Shown here piece after piece: positions 14,430 through 22,692 of a DNA stretch of 40,442 bases. A program made the translations under genes and the position numbers. The notes beneath the pieces are model-generated. The model was given only the letters and a program-made list of their open reading frames with translations, did no database searches and had not been told where the DNA came from. Numbering within the stretch: the first letter of the stretch is position 1; each line of letters starts with the position of its first letter. The stretch is from positions 39,178 through 79,619 of the forward strand of contig NZ_SOFY01000047.1 of NCBI RefSeq assembly GCF_004402595.1, written 5' to 3'. Source of the DNA: Cryobacterium shii (GTDB taxonomy: Bacteria; Actinomycetota; Actinomycetes; Actinomycetales; Microbacteriaceae).

Positions 14430-14627
14430 TCAGGCGGCGTGCGGAGCCTGGCCGGTGTATCCGGACCAGCGAATGGCGTTCCGGCCGGCCCGGGTGGCGT
14501 GGGTGTCGTCGTGGCCGTTCTGGCGCCGGCACTCGACCAGGTCGTTCGCCGGGGTGATGTGCGGGTCACGGCACGAGTTCGCATAGCTGGTGTAATCGGT
14601 TTCGAGAAGGAGTTCGTCGTCGGTCAT
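14430..14627 (-). CDS. Small Cys/His-containing hypothetical protein
   Basis: The 65-residue product MTDDELLLETDYTSYANSCRDP... continues with HITPANDLVECRRQNGHDDTHATRAGRNAIRW. The spacing C-x3-H...C-x5-H-x3-H resembles a small treble-clef or zinc-finger-like metal site, and similar short 'C-R-x-x-x-G-H-D-x-x-H' proteins are common in Microbacteriaceae. AGGAAA lies about 9 nt upstream of the ATG. The 248 bp between this start and the acyl-CoA ligase stop (14628-14875) contain no other gene that I can see. Function unknown. Confidence 0.5.
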   Translation of the reverse strand: MTDDELLLETDYTSYANSCRDPHITPANDLVECRRQNGHDDTHATRAGRNAIRWSGYTGQAPHAA

Positions 14628-14875
14628 GGCTGCGTGTTTCCTGGTTCTGCCGCTGCGTTTCCGCTTCGGTGGTTCTGGTGGTTCACCCGGTTTTCAGCGG
14701 GCCAGTCGTCACTCCGCGCTGGTGATCCTGCTCCGTGCAGGGCCGTGCGAGGCTGGTTCTGTTTTTGACAGCGTACGGGGGTGAGTCGCGATTGCCAGCA
14801 CGAACCCGAGCATTGGTCACTTCCGTTACCGAATTGGTGGCGGCGGCCCGATCAGACCGTCGCGACGGATGCGCT

Positions 14876-16525
14876 CTACTGCTCCAGCTCGAGGTGCAGG
14901 TCGCGCAGCATCATCTTCATGACCTTGCCCGTGGCCGTGCGGGGCAGCGTCTCGACGAACTGCACGTCGTCGGGAACCTTGAAGCTCGCGATCAGGTAGC
15001 GCGTGTGCGTCAGCAGGTCGACGGCCGTGGCGGCGTGGTCGGGCCGGAGCACCACGTAGGCCTTGGGACGCTCGCCCCACTTCTCATGCGGGATGCCTAC
15101 CACGGCCACGTCGAGCACGGTCGGGTGCGAGAGCATCGCATTCTCCACCTCGATCGAGGAGATGTTCTCACCGCCGGAGATGATGATGTCCTTGGCCCGG
15201 TCCCGCAGCTCGAGGTAGCCGTCGGGGTGCATCACGCCCAGGTCACCGGTGTGGAACCAGCCGCCCCGGAACGCCTCGGCGGTCGCCTGCGGATCCCGGT
15301 AGTAGCCGAGCATGACGTTGTTGCCGCGCAGCACGATCTCCCCGATCGTGACCCCGTCCTTCGGCACGTCGACCATGAACTCGTCGACCACCCGGGCGCT
15401 CTCGGCCTGCAGCATCCCGACGCCCTGGCGCGAGATCCTTCGGGCACGCTCATCGGCGGGCAGGTCGTCCCACTCCGGCTGGTATTCGCAGATCGTGTAC
15501 GGCCCGTAGACCTCGGTCAGCCCGTACACGTGCACGACGTTCACCCTCAGCCGCTCCAGCTGCTCGATCACACTGGGCGCGGGCGGCGCCCCGGCCGTGG
15601 TGATGCTGAGCGGCCGGTCCAGCTCGTGCGCCTGGGGGGCGTTCGCGATCAGGCTGCACACCGTGGGGGCGCCGCAGAGATTGGTGATGCCGAGCGTGTC
15701 GATGGCGCCCCACACGCTGTCGGCGCGCACGGCGCGCAGGCACACGTGGGTCGCCCCGGCCGCGGTGACAGCCCAGGGCGTGCACCAGCCGTTGCAGTGG
15801 AACATCGGCAGGGTCCACAGGTACACGGATGCGCTCGTGAACGAATTGTGGAAGACCTCGCCGAACGAGTTGAGGTAGGCACCGCGGTGCGAGTACACAA
15901 CCCCCTTGGGCTTGCCGGTCGTGCCGGACGTGTAGTTGATGGTGAGCGGCGCCCGCTCGTCGTCGACGTCCCAGCGCAGCGGCCGGGCATCCGTCAGGGC
16001 GGCGGCGTCGCCGTCGGCCAGGAAGGACTCGAGGGTCTGCTGGCCGAAGTCCAGCCCGCTCGCGGCGAGACCGAATTCGGCGTCGGCCATCTCGATCACG
16101 CCGCGAAGGAACTTCGAGGACGGCCGGGCGTCGCCGACCGTGGCGGCCAGCTCGGCGTCGACGAACAAGAGTGACGCCTCGGAGTGTTTGAGCACGTACT
16201 CGATCTCGGGCCGGGCCAGCCGGGAGTTGAGGGCCACCAGGATTCCGCCGGCCAGGGGCACGGCGAAGTGCGCGATCAGCATCTCCGGCACGTTCGGGGC
16301 CAGGAACACGACCCGGTCACCCGGTGCGATGCGGGCACGGATGCCCCGCGCCATCCGTTCGGCCGCCGCCTTGAACTCGGTGTAGCTGTAGCGGCGGCTG
16401 CCGTAGAGGATGGCGTCCTTGTTCGGGTAGACCTCCGCCGACCGCTGCAGGAATCGCAGCGGGGTGAGCGGGGAATCGTTGGCTAGCCCGGCTGCGGGCT
16501 CGAGCGTCGTCATCTGTTCAAACAT
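14876..16525 (-). CDS. Acyl-CoA synthetase (AMP-forming fatty acid--CoA ligase)
   Basis: This 549-residue enzyme activates a carboxylic acid to acyl-AMP and then acyl-CoA. The P-loop [11 protein letters not shown] lies near residue 200, the A5 motif YGLTEVYGP near 345, the A7 motif WFHTGDLG near 420, followed by the hinge [16 protein letters not shown] and, at the end, the catalytic Lys motif [12 protein letters not shown]. The overall sequence resembles the medium/long-chain ligases of the FadD3/AlkK group rather than acetyl-CoA synthetase. ATG at 16525 follows AAGGGAG; an internal Met at 16513 is possible. It is the last gene of the beta-oxidation cluster, 120 bp after the acyl-CoA dehydrogenase, with a repeat tract between them. 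Confidence 0.93.
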   Translation of the reverse strand: MFEQMTTLEPAAGLANDSPLTPLRFLQRSAEVYPNKDAILYGSRRYSYTEFKAAAERMARGIRARIAPGDRVVFLAPNVPEMLIAHFAVPLAGGILVALNSRLARPEIEYVLKHSEASLLFVDAELAATVGDARPSSKFLRGVIEMADAEFGLAASGLDFGQQTLESFLADGDAAALTDARPLRWDVDDERAPLTINYTSGTTGKPKGVVYSHRGAYLNSFGEVFHNSFTSASVYLWTLPMFHCNGWCTPWAVTAAGATHVCLRAVRADSVWGAIDTLGITNLCGAPTVCSLIANAPQAHELDRPLSITTAGAPPAPSVIEQLERLRVNVVHVYGLTEVYGPYTICEYQPEWDDLPADERARRISRQGVGMLQAESARVVDEFMVDVPKDGVTIGEIVLRGNNVMLGYYRDPQATAEAFRGGWFHTGDLGVMHPDGYLELRDRAKDIIISGGENISSIEVENAMLSHPTVLDVAVVGIPHEKWGERPKAYVVLRPDHAATAVDLLTHTRYLIASFKVPDDVQFVETLPRTATGKVMKMMLRDLHLELEQ

Positions 16526-16578
16526 GGGGACTCCCTTGTCCGTCGTTTGGTGCGCGTGTCGTGCGAGAGATTCGTGCC

Positions 16579-16644
16579 GGCAGAGCGAAATCGGCAGAGC
16601 AAATCGCCGAGCGAAGTGCGGTGAAGTGCGGTGAAGCGCGGTGA
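16579..16644. repeat. Short tandem repeat tract between acyl-CoA dehydrogenase and ligase genes
   Basis: GGCAGAGC followed by (G)AAATC occurs twice (about 16579-16605), then a decamer GTGAAGTGCG recurs about 3.5 times between 16611 and 16645 with single-base changes. The tract fills most of the gap between the two genes and ends at the dehydrogenase stop codon. It looks like slippage-generated DNA; no hairpin with a U-run is obvious. Confidence 0.75.
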
Positions 16645-16645
16645 A

Positions 16646-17827
16646 TCAGCGGAAGGCGCTGATCCCGGTGAGGTCGCGCCCGATCAGGAGGGACTGCACG
16701 CTTTCGGTGCCCTCATAGGTGTGAATGGACTCGATGTCGGCCAGGTGCCGGATGACGTGGTTCTCCAGCAGGATGCCGTTGCCGCCGAGCATGTCGCGGG
16801 CGATGGCCGCGATCTCCCGCGCGGCGCGGGTGTTGTGGTACTTCGCCAGCGACGCCTGGATCGGCCGCAGCGTGCCGGCGGCGTCGAGTTCGGCGAGGCG
16901 CAGGCAGTGCAGCTGCATCGACGTGAGCTGGGACAGCATGATGGTCAGGCGCTCCTGCACCAGTTGGAAGCCGGCGAGCGGCTTGCCGAACTGGATGCGC
17001 TGGGTCGAGTAGTTCAGGGCCGCCTCGAAGACGGCGGTCGCGTGGCCGAGAGCGGACCACGCCACCCCCAGCCGTGTCGCGAACAGCACCGCGGAGGCAT
17101 CCTTGAACGTGCGGGAACCGGGCAGGACGGCGTCGAGCGGCACCCGCACGTCGTCGAACCAGATCCGGGCCTGATGGATGGCGCGCAGCGATCCCTTTCC
17201 GGTGATCGCCTCCGCGCGATAGCCGGGGGTGTCCTGCTCGACCAGGAAACCGCGCACGTTACCGTCGTCGTCCCTGGCCCAGACGACGGTCACGTCGCCG
17301 ACCGAGCCGTTGCCGATCCACTTCTTCTCTCCGTTGATGACCCACTCGTCGCCGTCGCGGTGCGCCGTGGTCTCCAGGCCCACCGAGTCGGAGCCGTGGT
17401 CCGGCTCGGTCAGGGCGAAGGCCCCGAGTTTCTCGGCTCGGGCGAGCGGCACCAGCCACTGTTCCTTCTGCGCATCGCTGCCGAACAGGGCGATGCTGCG
17501 CAGGGCCAGTCCGCCCTGGACCGCGACCACCGTGCCCATCGAGCCGTCGCCGCGGGAGATCTCCATGTTGACGAGGCCGGCGGCGAGCGGCGACATCTCG
17601 GTCAGGCCCGGGCCCTCGACCCCGTCGGTGAGCAGGTCGAGTTCGCCGAGCCGGCGGGCCAGGTGGATCGGGTATTCGGCCTTGTCCCAGGCCTCGGTCA
17701 GTTCGTCCAGCGTCTCCGTGGCGAACGTGCGGGCGCGGTCCCAGAAGGCCCGGTCGGCGGCGGGCACGTCGGCGAACACACCGTAGTAGTCGGTGTCGAG
17801 GGGCATGGAGACGTCGTAGTCGGGCAC
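16646..17827 (-). CDS. Acyl-CoA dehydrogenase (glutaryl-CoA dehydrogenase-like)
   Basis: The protein has 393 residues in the standard three-domain order. It contains the FAD-contact motif ALTEPDHGSDSVGLETTA, WVINGEKKWIGNG, and the C-terminal helical domain with QFGKPLAGFQLVQERLTIML. Glu372 in SIHTYEGTESVQSLLIGRDLTG sits where glutaryl-CoA-type dehydrogenases carry the catalytic base. It oxidises acyl-CoA to enoyl-CoA with FAD and passes electrons to ETF. The start is GTG at 17827, preceded by AAAGGGA. The gene follows the hydratase/dehydrogenase fusion after 32 bp. Glutaryl-CoA, branched-chain and fatty acyl-CoA substrates are all possible. Confidence 0.92.
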   Translation of the reverse strand: MPDYDVSMPLDTDYYGVFADVPAADRAFWDRARTFATETLDELTEAWDKAEYPIHLARRLGELDLLTDGVEGPGLTEMSPLAAGLVNMEISRGDGSMGTVVAVQGGLALRSIALFGSDAQKEQWLVPLARAEKLGAFALTEPDHGSDSVGLETTAHRDGDEWVINGEKKWIGNGSVGDVTVVWARDDDGNVRGFLVEQDTPGYRAEAITGKGSLRAIHQARIWFDDVRVPLDAVLPGSRTFKDASAVLFATRLGVAWSALGHATAVFEAALNYSTQRIQFGKPLAGFQLVQERLTIMLSQLTSMQLHCLRLAELDAAGTLRPIQASLAKYHNTRAAREIAAIARDMLGGNGILLENHVIRHLADIESIHTYEGTESVQSLLIGRDLTGISAFR

Positions 17828-17859
17828 GGTTTCCCTTTCGTGGAGGACAGGCGAGGGGT

Positions 17860-20049
17860 TCAGCGGGTGGCCACGGTGGCCACCCCGGCCGGGTGGAAGA
17901 GGACGCCGTGCGCGGACATCGAGGCCCCCGACCGGTCGAGCAGCGGGGTCAGCCCGCCGGTGTGGTGCGGGTAGTTGGCCCCGAGGATCATGCAGGCGTC
18001 GATGTCGGCGGCCGTCTGCACGGTGCCCTCGGCGAGCATCCGCCCGGCTTCGTCGGCGAGGCCGTGCAGCAGGTGCCGGCGCACGTCCGCCTGGCTGCCG
18101 GGCACGACCGGACGTGCGTCGACGGGCGGCAGGATCTCCGCGACGGCCGCGGCGGCCGCCGGCGTGAGCACGCCGTCGGGGCCGACGTAGCTGGGCAGCG
18201 AGAGCTGCACGATCCGGCGCAGGCTCGGGCTGACCGTGAACCGGTCGGCGAAGCCCTGCTCCATGGTGTCGAGAATGTGCAGCTGCACGGCCGGTCCGAT
18301 GTGACGGATGAGGGCGAGCGGCGTCATCGGGAAGCCGTCGCCGACGAGGGCGGTGTCCACGAGTTGCGCGTCCGCACCGGCATCGATCAGGGCGAGCGCG
18401 TCGCTGAACCAGCGGGTGATCAGGCGGTTGACGACGAACCCGGACGAGTCGGCCACGAGCACGGCCGTCTTGCCCAAGCGGCCGGCGAGGGTGAAGGCCG
18501 CCTCGACGGTCTCCTGGCTGGTGTCGGGCGCCCGCACGATCTCCACCAGGGGCAGCACGGCGACCGGGTTGAAGAAGTGGAACCCGACCAGGCGTTCCGG
18601 GTGGAGCAGGTGTGCGCCCTGGTCGGCGATCGAGAGCGAGGAGGTGTTGGTGAGCAGTAAAGCGCCCGGTTTCACGACCGCCTCGATCGAGGCCCAGACG
18701 TCCCGTTTGACGGTCAGGTCTTCGAAGACCGCCTCGATCACGATGTCGCAGCCGGACAGGTCGGCCACGTCGGTCGTGCCGCTGATCAGGGCGGAGACGC
18801 GGGCGCTCTGCGCATCCGTCATCGTGCCCCGGGCGACGGCCCGTTCGAGCTGGTCGGCGATGCAGTCGATGGCCTGGCTGACCCGGTCGGGCGTGAGGTC
18901 GGTGATCAGCACGGGGACGTCGAGGCGCTCGGCGAAGACGAGCGCGAGCTGGGTGGCCATGCGCCCGCCGCCGACCACGCCGACCGCGGCGGCCGACTCA
19001 CCGGACCCGCCGTGGCGGCTGCGCTTACGGGCGGCCTGCAGGGCATAGAAGGCGTAGATGCTGGCCCGGCACTCGTCGCTGTAGAGCAGCGTGCCGAACG
19101 CGGCGATGGTCTCGGCCGCGACCGGGTCGCCGCCGCCGGCGAGCCGCTGCTCCGTGCGGGTGGAGGGTCCGGCGTGGGCTGTACCGGCGGTGCCGGCGGC
19201 GGACCCGCGGGTCTCGGCGGCCGTTCGGGTGCCGGCCTGCCAGGTGGTCAGAAGGGTGAGTGCGGCGTCGACGGCCGGGATGGCCCCGGGGATCCGCCTG
19301 GCCACGGCGGCGCGCACGTCGGCCGGGTCCCACGAGGCGGGGCGCGATCCGGGCCGTGCCACGGATGCCGCGGCGGTCGCGGCCGCCGTCGGGGCGGGGG
19401 TCTCCGTTCCGGCCAGCACCTCCGCCGCCCAGGCGAGGGAATCCGTGACGAAGTCCTCGTCGCCCAGGACCACATCGACCAGGCCTCGCCGCAGGGCCTC
19501 TCCGGCGGCGAGGTGTCGCCCGGACAGCGACCGGGTGACCGCGATGTCGGCGGCATCCGCGACCCCGATCAGCTCGCTCAGCGAGGAGAGGCCGCCCCAG
19601 CCGGGCACCAGCCCCAGCCGCACCTCGGGCAGGCCGATGCTACGGGCGGAGCGGGCCACGGTGCGGTAGTCGGCGCGGAGTGCGAGTTCGAGGGCGCCGC
19701 CCAGGGCCGTGCCGTTGATGAAGGCGAAGGTCGGCAGGCCGAGCCGGCTGATCCGGTCCAGCACCGAGTAGCCCTCGCGGGCGATGCGTTCGCCGTCTGA
19801 CCGGGAGGTGGCGAACCGGAACGGGCCGAGATCGGCGCCGGCCCCGAAGATGGCCCCCTCGCCGGTGAAGGCGACGGCGTCCACCTGGCCGGCGTCGAGC
19901 GAGTCCACCGCGTCGCGCAGGGCCGTGAGCGCGTCCCAGGTCCAGGAGAGGAGTGCGCCGGGAGGAGGGCTGAAGGCCACCAGGGCGAATCGGCGGCCAC
20001 CGACGGTTCGGTTGCTGACGTCGACTTGTGTGCTCAGCCCATTGTGCAC
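17860..20049 (-). CDS. Enoyl-CoA hydratase / 3-hydroxyacyl-CoA dehydrogenase bifunctional protein
   Basis: This 729-residue FadB/FadJ-like fusion covers two beta-oxidation steps. Residues about 20-210 are crotonase-like: the oxyanion segment FGAGADLG, then INGTALGGALELALRADY and SIGLPEVRLGLVPGWGG with both acidic positions. Residues about 345-530 form the NAD-binding domain (AAAVGVVGGGRMATQLALVFAE), with GFHFFNPVAVLPLVEIV carrying the catalytic His and Glu; the C-terminal helical domain follows (DSSGFVVNRL and the later ANYPHHTGG region). A low-complexity Ala/Thr/Arg linker (about 215-300) divides the halves. GTG at 20049 has AAGGGGG upstream. A promoter with an operator in its spacer precedes it. 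Confidence 0.92.
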   Translation of the reverse strand: MHNGLSTQVDVSNRTVGGRRFALVAFSPPPGALLSWTWDALTALRDAVDSLDAGQVDAVAFTGEGAIFGAGADLGPFRFATSRSDGERIAREGYSVLDRISRLGLPTFAFINGTALGGALELALRADYRTVARSARSIGLPEVRLGLVPGWGGLSSLSELIGVADAADIAVTRSLSGRHLAAGEALRRGLVDVVLGDEDFVTDSLAWAAEVLAGTETPAPTAAATAAASVARPGSRPASWDPADVRAAVARRIPGAIPAVDAALTLLTTWQAGTRTAAETRGSAAGTAGTAHAGPSTRTEQRLAGGGDPVAAETIAAFGTLLYSDECRASIYAFYALQAARKRSRHGGSGESAAAVGVVGGGRMATQLALVFAERLDVPVLITDLTPDRVSQAIDCIADQLERAVARGTMTDAQSARVSALISGTTDVADLSGCDIVIEAVFEDLTVKRDVWASIEAVVKPGALLLTNTSSLSIADQGAHLLHPERLVGFHFFNPVAVLPLVEIVRAPDTSQETVEAAFTLAGRLGKTAVLVADSSGFVVNRLITRWFSDALALIDAGADAQLVDTALVGDGFPMTPLALIRHIGPAVQLHILDTMEQGFADRFTVSPSLRRIVQLSLPSYVGPDGVLTPAAAAAVAEILPPVDARPVVPGSQADVRRHLLHGLADEAGRMLAEGTVQTAADIDACMILGANYPHHTGGLTPLLDRSGASMSAHGVLFHPAGVATVATR

Positions 20050-20082
20050 GGTGCCCCCTTGCGCCGGTCATGAAATGCGTAA

Positions 20083-20133
20083 GTACAAGTTGTACCTGAG
20101 ACTCAGTCTCAGGTCAAGTGATACTCAGTCTCA
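20083..20133 (-). promoter_or_regulatory. Promoter and double operator of the fatty-acid degradation operon
   Basis: On the minus strand TTGACC (20112-20117) and TACAAC (20089-20094) are -35 and -10 hexamers exactly 17 bp apart. The spacer is filled by a perfect palindrome: ACCTGAGACT (20094-20103), one central base, AGTCTCAGGT (20105-20114). Its core TGAGACTCAGTCTCA (20097-20111) recurs as TGATACTCAGTCTCA (20119-20133), centred 22 bp upstream, two helical turns away and overlapping the tetR stop codon. A further perfect 13-bp palindrome GTACAAGTTGTAC (20083-20095) covers the -10. The adjacent TetR protein is the obvious candidate repressor. Confidence 0.78.
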
Positions 20134-20871
20134 CGCCGAGGGCGCTACGGAGGCGGAACGGAGCTGCGCCTCGATGGCGCGGGCCACCGCGCCCGGCGGT
20201 GTGGCCGCCGGGAAAACGGCGACGATCACGGCATCCGTCTGCGTTTTGCCACGGCCGTTCGCGACCCCATCCGGGTGGAACAGACGACTGACTTCCGCCA
20301 GCTCGGCATCCAGCGCGTCGGTCCCGACCTGCTCGGCGCCGCGGATCAGCCGGCGCAGAACGTAGTTGTGCGTGGCCGTCACTGCGGCCGCGAATCGAAT
20401 CGTCGTCAGGGCCGGAACATCGGGGACTGCGGCGCGGAGATAGCTGGCGAAAATGCGTTCGTACCGGATCGCCATGATGGTTTCCCGGTCTCGCAGCACG
20501 GGGGTCTGCCGCACCACCTGGTCCCGGATGCGCACGATCTCCAGGCGTTCGCGGAACCGCTTGAAGACCATGGTGGCGGCCTCGGTGACGGCACGCCAGG
20601 GATCGTCGTGCGGGGCCGTGAAGTAGGCGCCGATCAGCGCGATCAGTTCATCGTGGTCGGCGAAGATCACATCGTCTTTCGAGCGGAACTGCCGGAAGAA
20701 GGTGCTGCGGGAGACCCCCGCCGCCTCGGCGATGTCCACGGTGCTCGTCGCCTCATAGCCCTGCTCGAGGAACAGGCGCACGGCGATATCGGCGACAGCC
20801 ACCCGGGAGAGCGGTCGGTGCTGCCGGGACGCGTCGGCAGGAGGGGAGGATCCCTCGGGAAGTACGGACAT
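20131..20871 (-). CDS. TetR-family regulator of the fatty-acid degradation operon
   Basis: The product has 246 residues. Its N-terminal helix-turn-helix is VADIAVRLFLEQGYEATSTVDIAEAAGVSRSTFFRQFRSKDDVIFADHDELIALI (about residues 25-80), a textbook TetR DNA-binding domain; the rest is a helical ligand-binding domain without a motif I can assign. It is transcribed in the same direction as the beta-oxidation genes and ends 81 bp upstream of the fusion gene. The operator pair between them makes it the likely repressor, probably released by acyl-CoA as in FadR-type TetR proteins. That link is inference. ATG at 20871 is used. Confidence 0.9.
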   Translation of the reverse strand: MSVLPEGSSPPADASRQHRPLSRVAVADIAVRLFLEQGYEATSTVDIAEAAGVSRSTFFRQFRSKDDVIFADHDELIALIGAYFTAPHDDPWRAVTEAATMVFKRFRERLEIVRIRDQVVRQTPVLRDRETIMAIRYERIFASYLRAAVPDVPALTTIRFAAAVTATHNYVLRRLIRGAEQVGTDALDAELAEVSRLFHPDGVANGRGKTQTDAVIVAVFPAATPPGAVARAIEAQLRSASVAPSA

Positions 20872-20964
20872 AGTCTGGCGAAATTAGCACGGAACTCCCG
20901 GGTTCCGCGGAGCCTAGACCGGGCGGCGCCTTCCGGGCATTCTGGGACGGACGACGGGAGCAGC

Positions 20965-21342
20965 ATGTCCATATCTGATCGAGGCGTCCACCCTCCGGCC
21001 CACCGCGCGCCGGTCGAGGGCCGTCGCATGGTTCGTTACGCGTGGATCTGCGTGGCGGTGCTGCCGGTCTCCTTCGTCGCGGCCATGATCCTCGGCGACG
21101 CCCTGCTCAGCCTCCAGGGCTACGACAGCGGCACGGAATCGCCGATCCCGATCGGAGTCCTGCTGCTGGCCGGTATTCCCGCCGTGCTGGTCCTGATCGC
21201 GCCGACCGTCCCGGCGATGTGGTTCGGCTTCCGGGCGCGGCGCCTGGGCGCGTCCTCCGGCCTCATCCCGGCCGTGATCGGGGCGACGGTGCTGGCCTTC
21301 GGCGTTCTCACGAACACACTTCCCCTCCTGTTCAGCAGGTGA
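20965..21342 (+). CDS. Small membrane protein, three predicted helices
   Basis: The 125-residue protein has a polar N-terminus and three hydrophobic segments: YAWICVAVLPVSFVAAMILGDALL, IGVLLLAGIPAVLVLIAPTVPAMWFGF and GLIPAVIGATVLAFGVLTNTLPLLF. A basic loop FRARRLGASS lies between helices 2 and 3. I do not recognise a specific family. It is divergent from the tetR gene across 93 bp. The following 212 bp (21343-21554) before the zinc-ribbon gene show no further gene. Confidence 0.7.
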   Translation: MSISDRGVHPPAHRAPVEGRRMVRYAWICVAVLPVSFVAAMILGDALLSLQGYDSGTESPIPIGVLLLAGIPAVLVLIAPTVPAMWFGFRARRLGASSGLIPAVIGATVLAFGVLTNTLPLLFSR

Positions 21343-21554
21343 GCCGCCGGCTGGAGCGCACTCCCCGGAAACCCACTCTGGTCTCGGGCGCGAATCCGGG
21401 GTAACGTTTCGGGCAGCCTGTCATGCACCCTCGTCGCCATTCACGGACCCGGAGGGGTTGGACAGGACATCCGGTGCGCTGACTCTCACGTTTCTTCTCG
21501 CCTGAGAGCGCTCCCCCCCAGCACTGTGACGCAGTCCAAAAGAAGAAGGTCGGC

Positions 21555-21716
21555 ATGGAGTTCAGTCCCCCCTGCGTGAAGAAGGCATGCCACGGGCGGA
21601 TGCGCACGCGCGCTCCAGCCGGCGAGACGCTGGCGGATGAGGAAATCTGGTTCCAGTGCGAGGAATGCGGCACCGAGAAGCACTCCACGAACCTCGGCGC
21701 CCACGACGCCCGCTAG
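21555..21716 (+). CDS. Small zinc-ribbon-like protein (53 residues)
   Basis: The short ORF from ATG 21555 to TAG 21714-21716 encodes 53 residues: MEFSPPCVKKACHGRM, then a charged middle and EIWFQCEECGTEKHSTNLG. Cys7, Cys12, Cys35 and Cys38 give a C-x4-C...C-x2-C set that fits a zinc ribbon. GAAGG lies about 7 nt upstream of the ATG. Such small ribbons often bind nucleic acid or partner proteins; the role here is unknown. An 85-bp palindromic element begins 53 bp after the stop. Confidence 0.68.
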   Translation: MEFSPPCVKKACHGRMRTRAPAGETLADEEIWFQCEECGTEKHSTNLGAHDAR

Positions 21717-21769
21717 AAGCCCGCAGCCCCGTCTGCACCGACCATGTCCCCGACCACGTCTCCGGCGTG

Positions 21770-21854
21770 AACGAATTCGACGGAGATTTTGCCCGAAACG
21801 GCCTCAAACGCTCAGGAACACAGGTTTTAAGCGAGAATCTCCGTCGAATTGGTT
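21770..21854 (+). repeat. 85-bp palindromic element, copy 3
   Basis: Left arm 21770-21790 and right arm 21834-21854 are inverted copies with two mismatches around a 43-nt core (21791-21833). Its arms start AACGAATTCG and end GAATTGGTT, the same polarity as copy 1. It occupies the gap between the zinc-ribbon gene stop (21716) and the thioredoxin gene stop (21860), reaching within 5 bp of the latter. Confidence 0.95.
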
Positions 21855-21859
21855 AGGGG

Positions 21860-22252
21860 CTACGGGGCGGTCGGTTGCGAAGCGGGTGGCGCGGCCGCCT
21901 GCGCGGCGAGCCGGGCACGCACGACGTCCATATCGAGGGTCTTCAGCGCCTGCACCAGCGTCTCGAGCTGGGTCGGGTTCAGCGCTCCCGCCTGGGAGAA
22001 GACCGGCATCTGCTCCTTGAACGCCATCAGGGTCGGGATCGACGAGATCGAGTATGTGCGGGCGAGCTGCTGCTGGGCCTCGGTGTCGACCTTGCCGAAG
22101 GCAACATCCGGATGCTGCTCCGAGCCGGCCTCGAAGGTCGGCGCGAAGGACCGGCACGGTCCGCACCAGGCCGCCCAGAAGTCCACCAGGACGATGTCGT
22201 TGTCGGCCACGGTCTGGTTGAACGTGGCGTCGGTCAGAGTGAGTGTGGCCAT
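21860..22252 (-). CDS. trxA: Thioredoxin
   Basis: This 130-residue thioredoxin has the active site WCGPC (Cys30, Cys33) within DNDIVLVDFWAAWCGPCRSFAPTFE, the buried Asp24, and the cis-Pro loop SISSIPTLMAFK. The C-terminal extension after residue 108 (VRARLAAQAAAPPASQPTAP) is longer than in a minimal thioredoxin and ends in a disordered Ala/Pro tail. It is last in a minus-strand operon with a rhodanese and a TauE/SafE permease, 46 bp after the rhodanese. The context suggests reduction of protein or rhodanese persulfides, though general disulfide reduction is also possible. Confidence 0.93.
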   Translation of the reverse strand: MATLTLTDATFNQTVADNDIVLVDFWAAWCGPCRSFAPTFEAGSEQHPDVAFGKVDTEAQQQLARTYSISSIPTLMAFKEQMPVFSQAGALNPTQLETLVQALKTLDMDVVRARLAAQAAAPPASQPTAP

Positions 22253-22298
22253 TCGGCTTCCTTCTTTCTCGTGAGGTGAAACGGGTCAGTCGCGCCGG

Positions 22299-22640
22299 TC
22301 AGCGCACCTGTTCGCCGGCCTGGCGCCAGGCGCCCATGCCGCCGCGCACCGAATACGACACATACCCCTTCTCGGCCAGCAGCCGGGCGGCGGAGGCGGA
22401 GCGCGCGCCGGACCGGCAGATCGCCACGACGGGGCGGTGTTTGGGGATGCCGGCCGTGCTGGTCTGCAGTCGGTCCAGCGGCACGTGCTTGGCCTGCGGC
22501 GAATGTCCGCTGCGCCATTCGTCCTGGCTGCGCACATCGACCAGGGTCGCCCCCGAGGCCATCAGCTGTTTGGCTTCTGCCACCCCGATGGTCTTGTAGG
22601 GCTTGGTGAAGATGGCCTTGAGTGAGTCGAGCATTCCCAT
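22299..22640 (-). CDS. Rhodanese-like sulfurtransferase
   Basis: This 113-residue single-domain rhodanese has the active-site loop CRSGARS with Cys75, the ATLVDVRSQDEWRSGHSPQAKHVPL entry region and the C-terminal GGMGAWRQAG. The loop size is that of sulfur-transferring rhodaneses rather than Cdc25-like phosphatases. The short N-terminal lead (MGMLDSLKAIFTKPYKTI) is soluble. It moves sulfane sulfur from thiosulfate or persulfides to thiols. It lies between the TauE/SafE permease (52 bp upstream) and thioredoxin (46 bp downstream). Confidence 0.92.
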   Translation of the reverse strand: MGMLDSLKAIFTKPYKTIGVAEAKQLMASGATLVDVRSQDEWRSGHSPQAKHVPLDRLQTSTAGIPKHRPVVAICRSGARSASAARLLAEKGYVSYSVRGGMGAWRQAGEQVR

Positions 22641-22692
22641 GGAACGGGTCCTTTCGGTGATGAAGAAACGGGTGCGGGTGCAGGTGCGGAGC

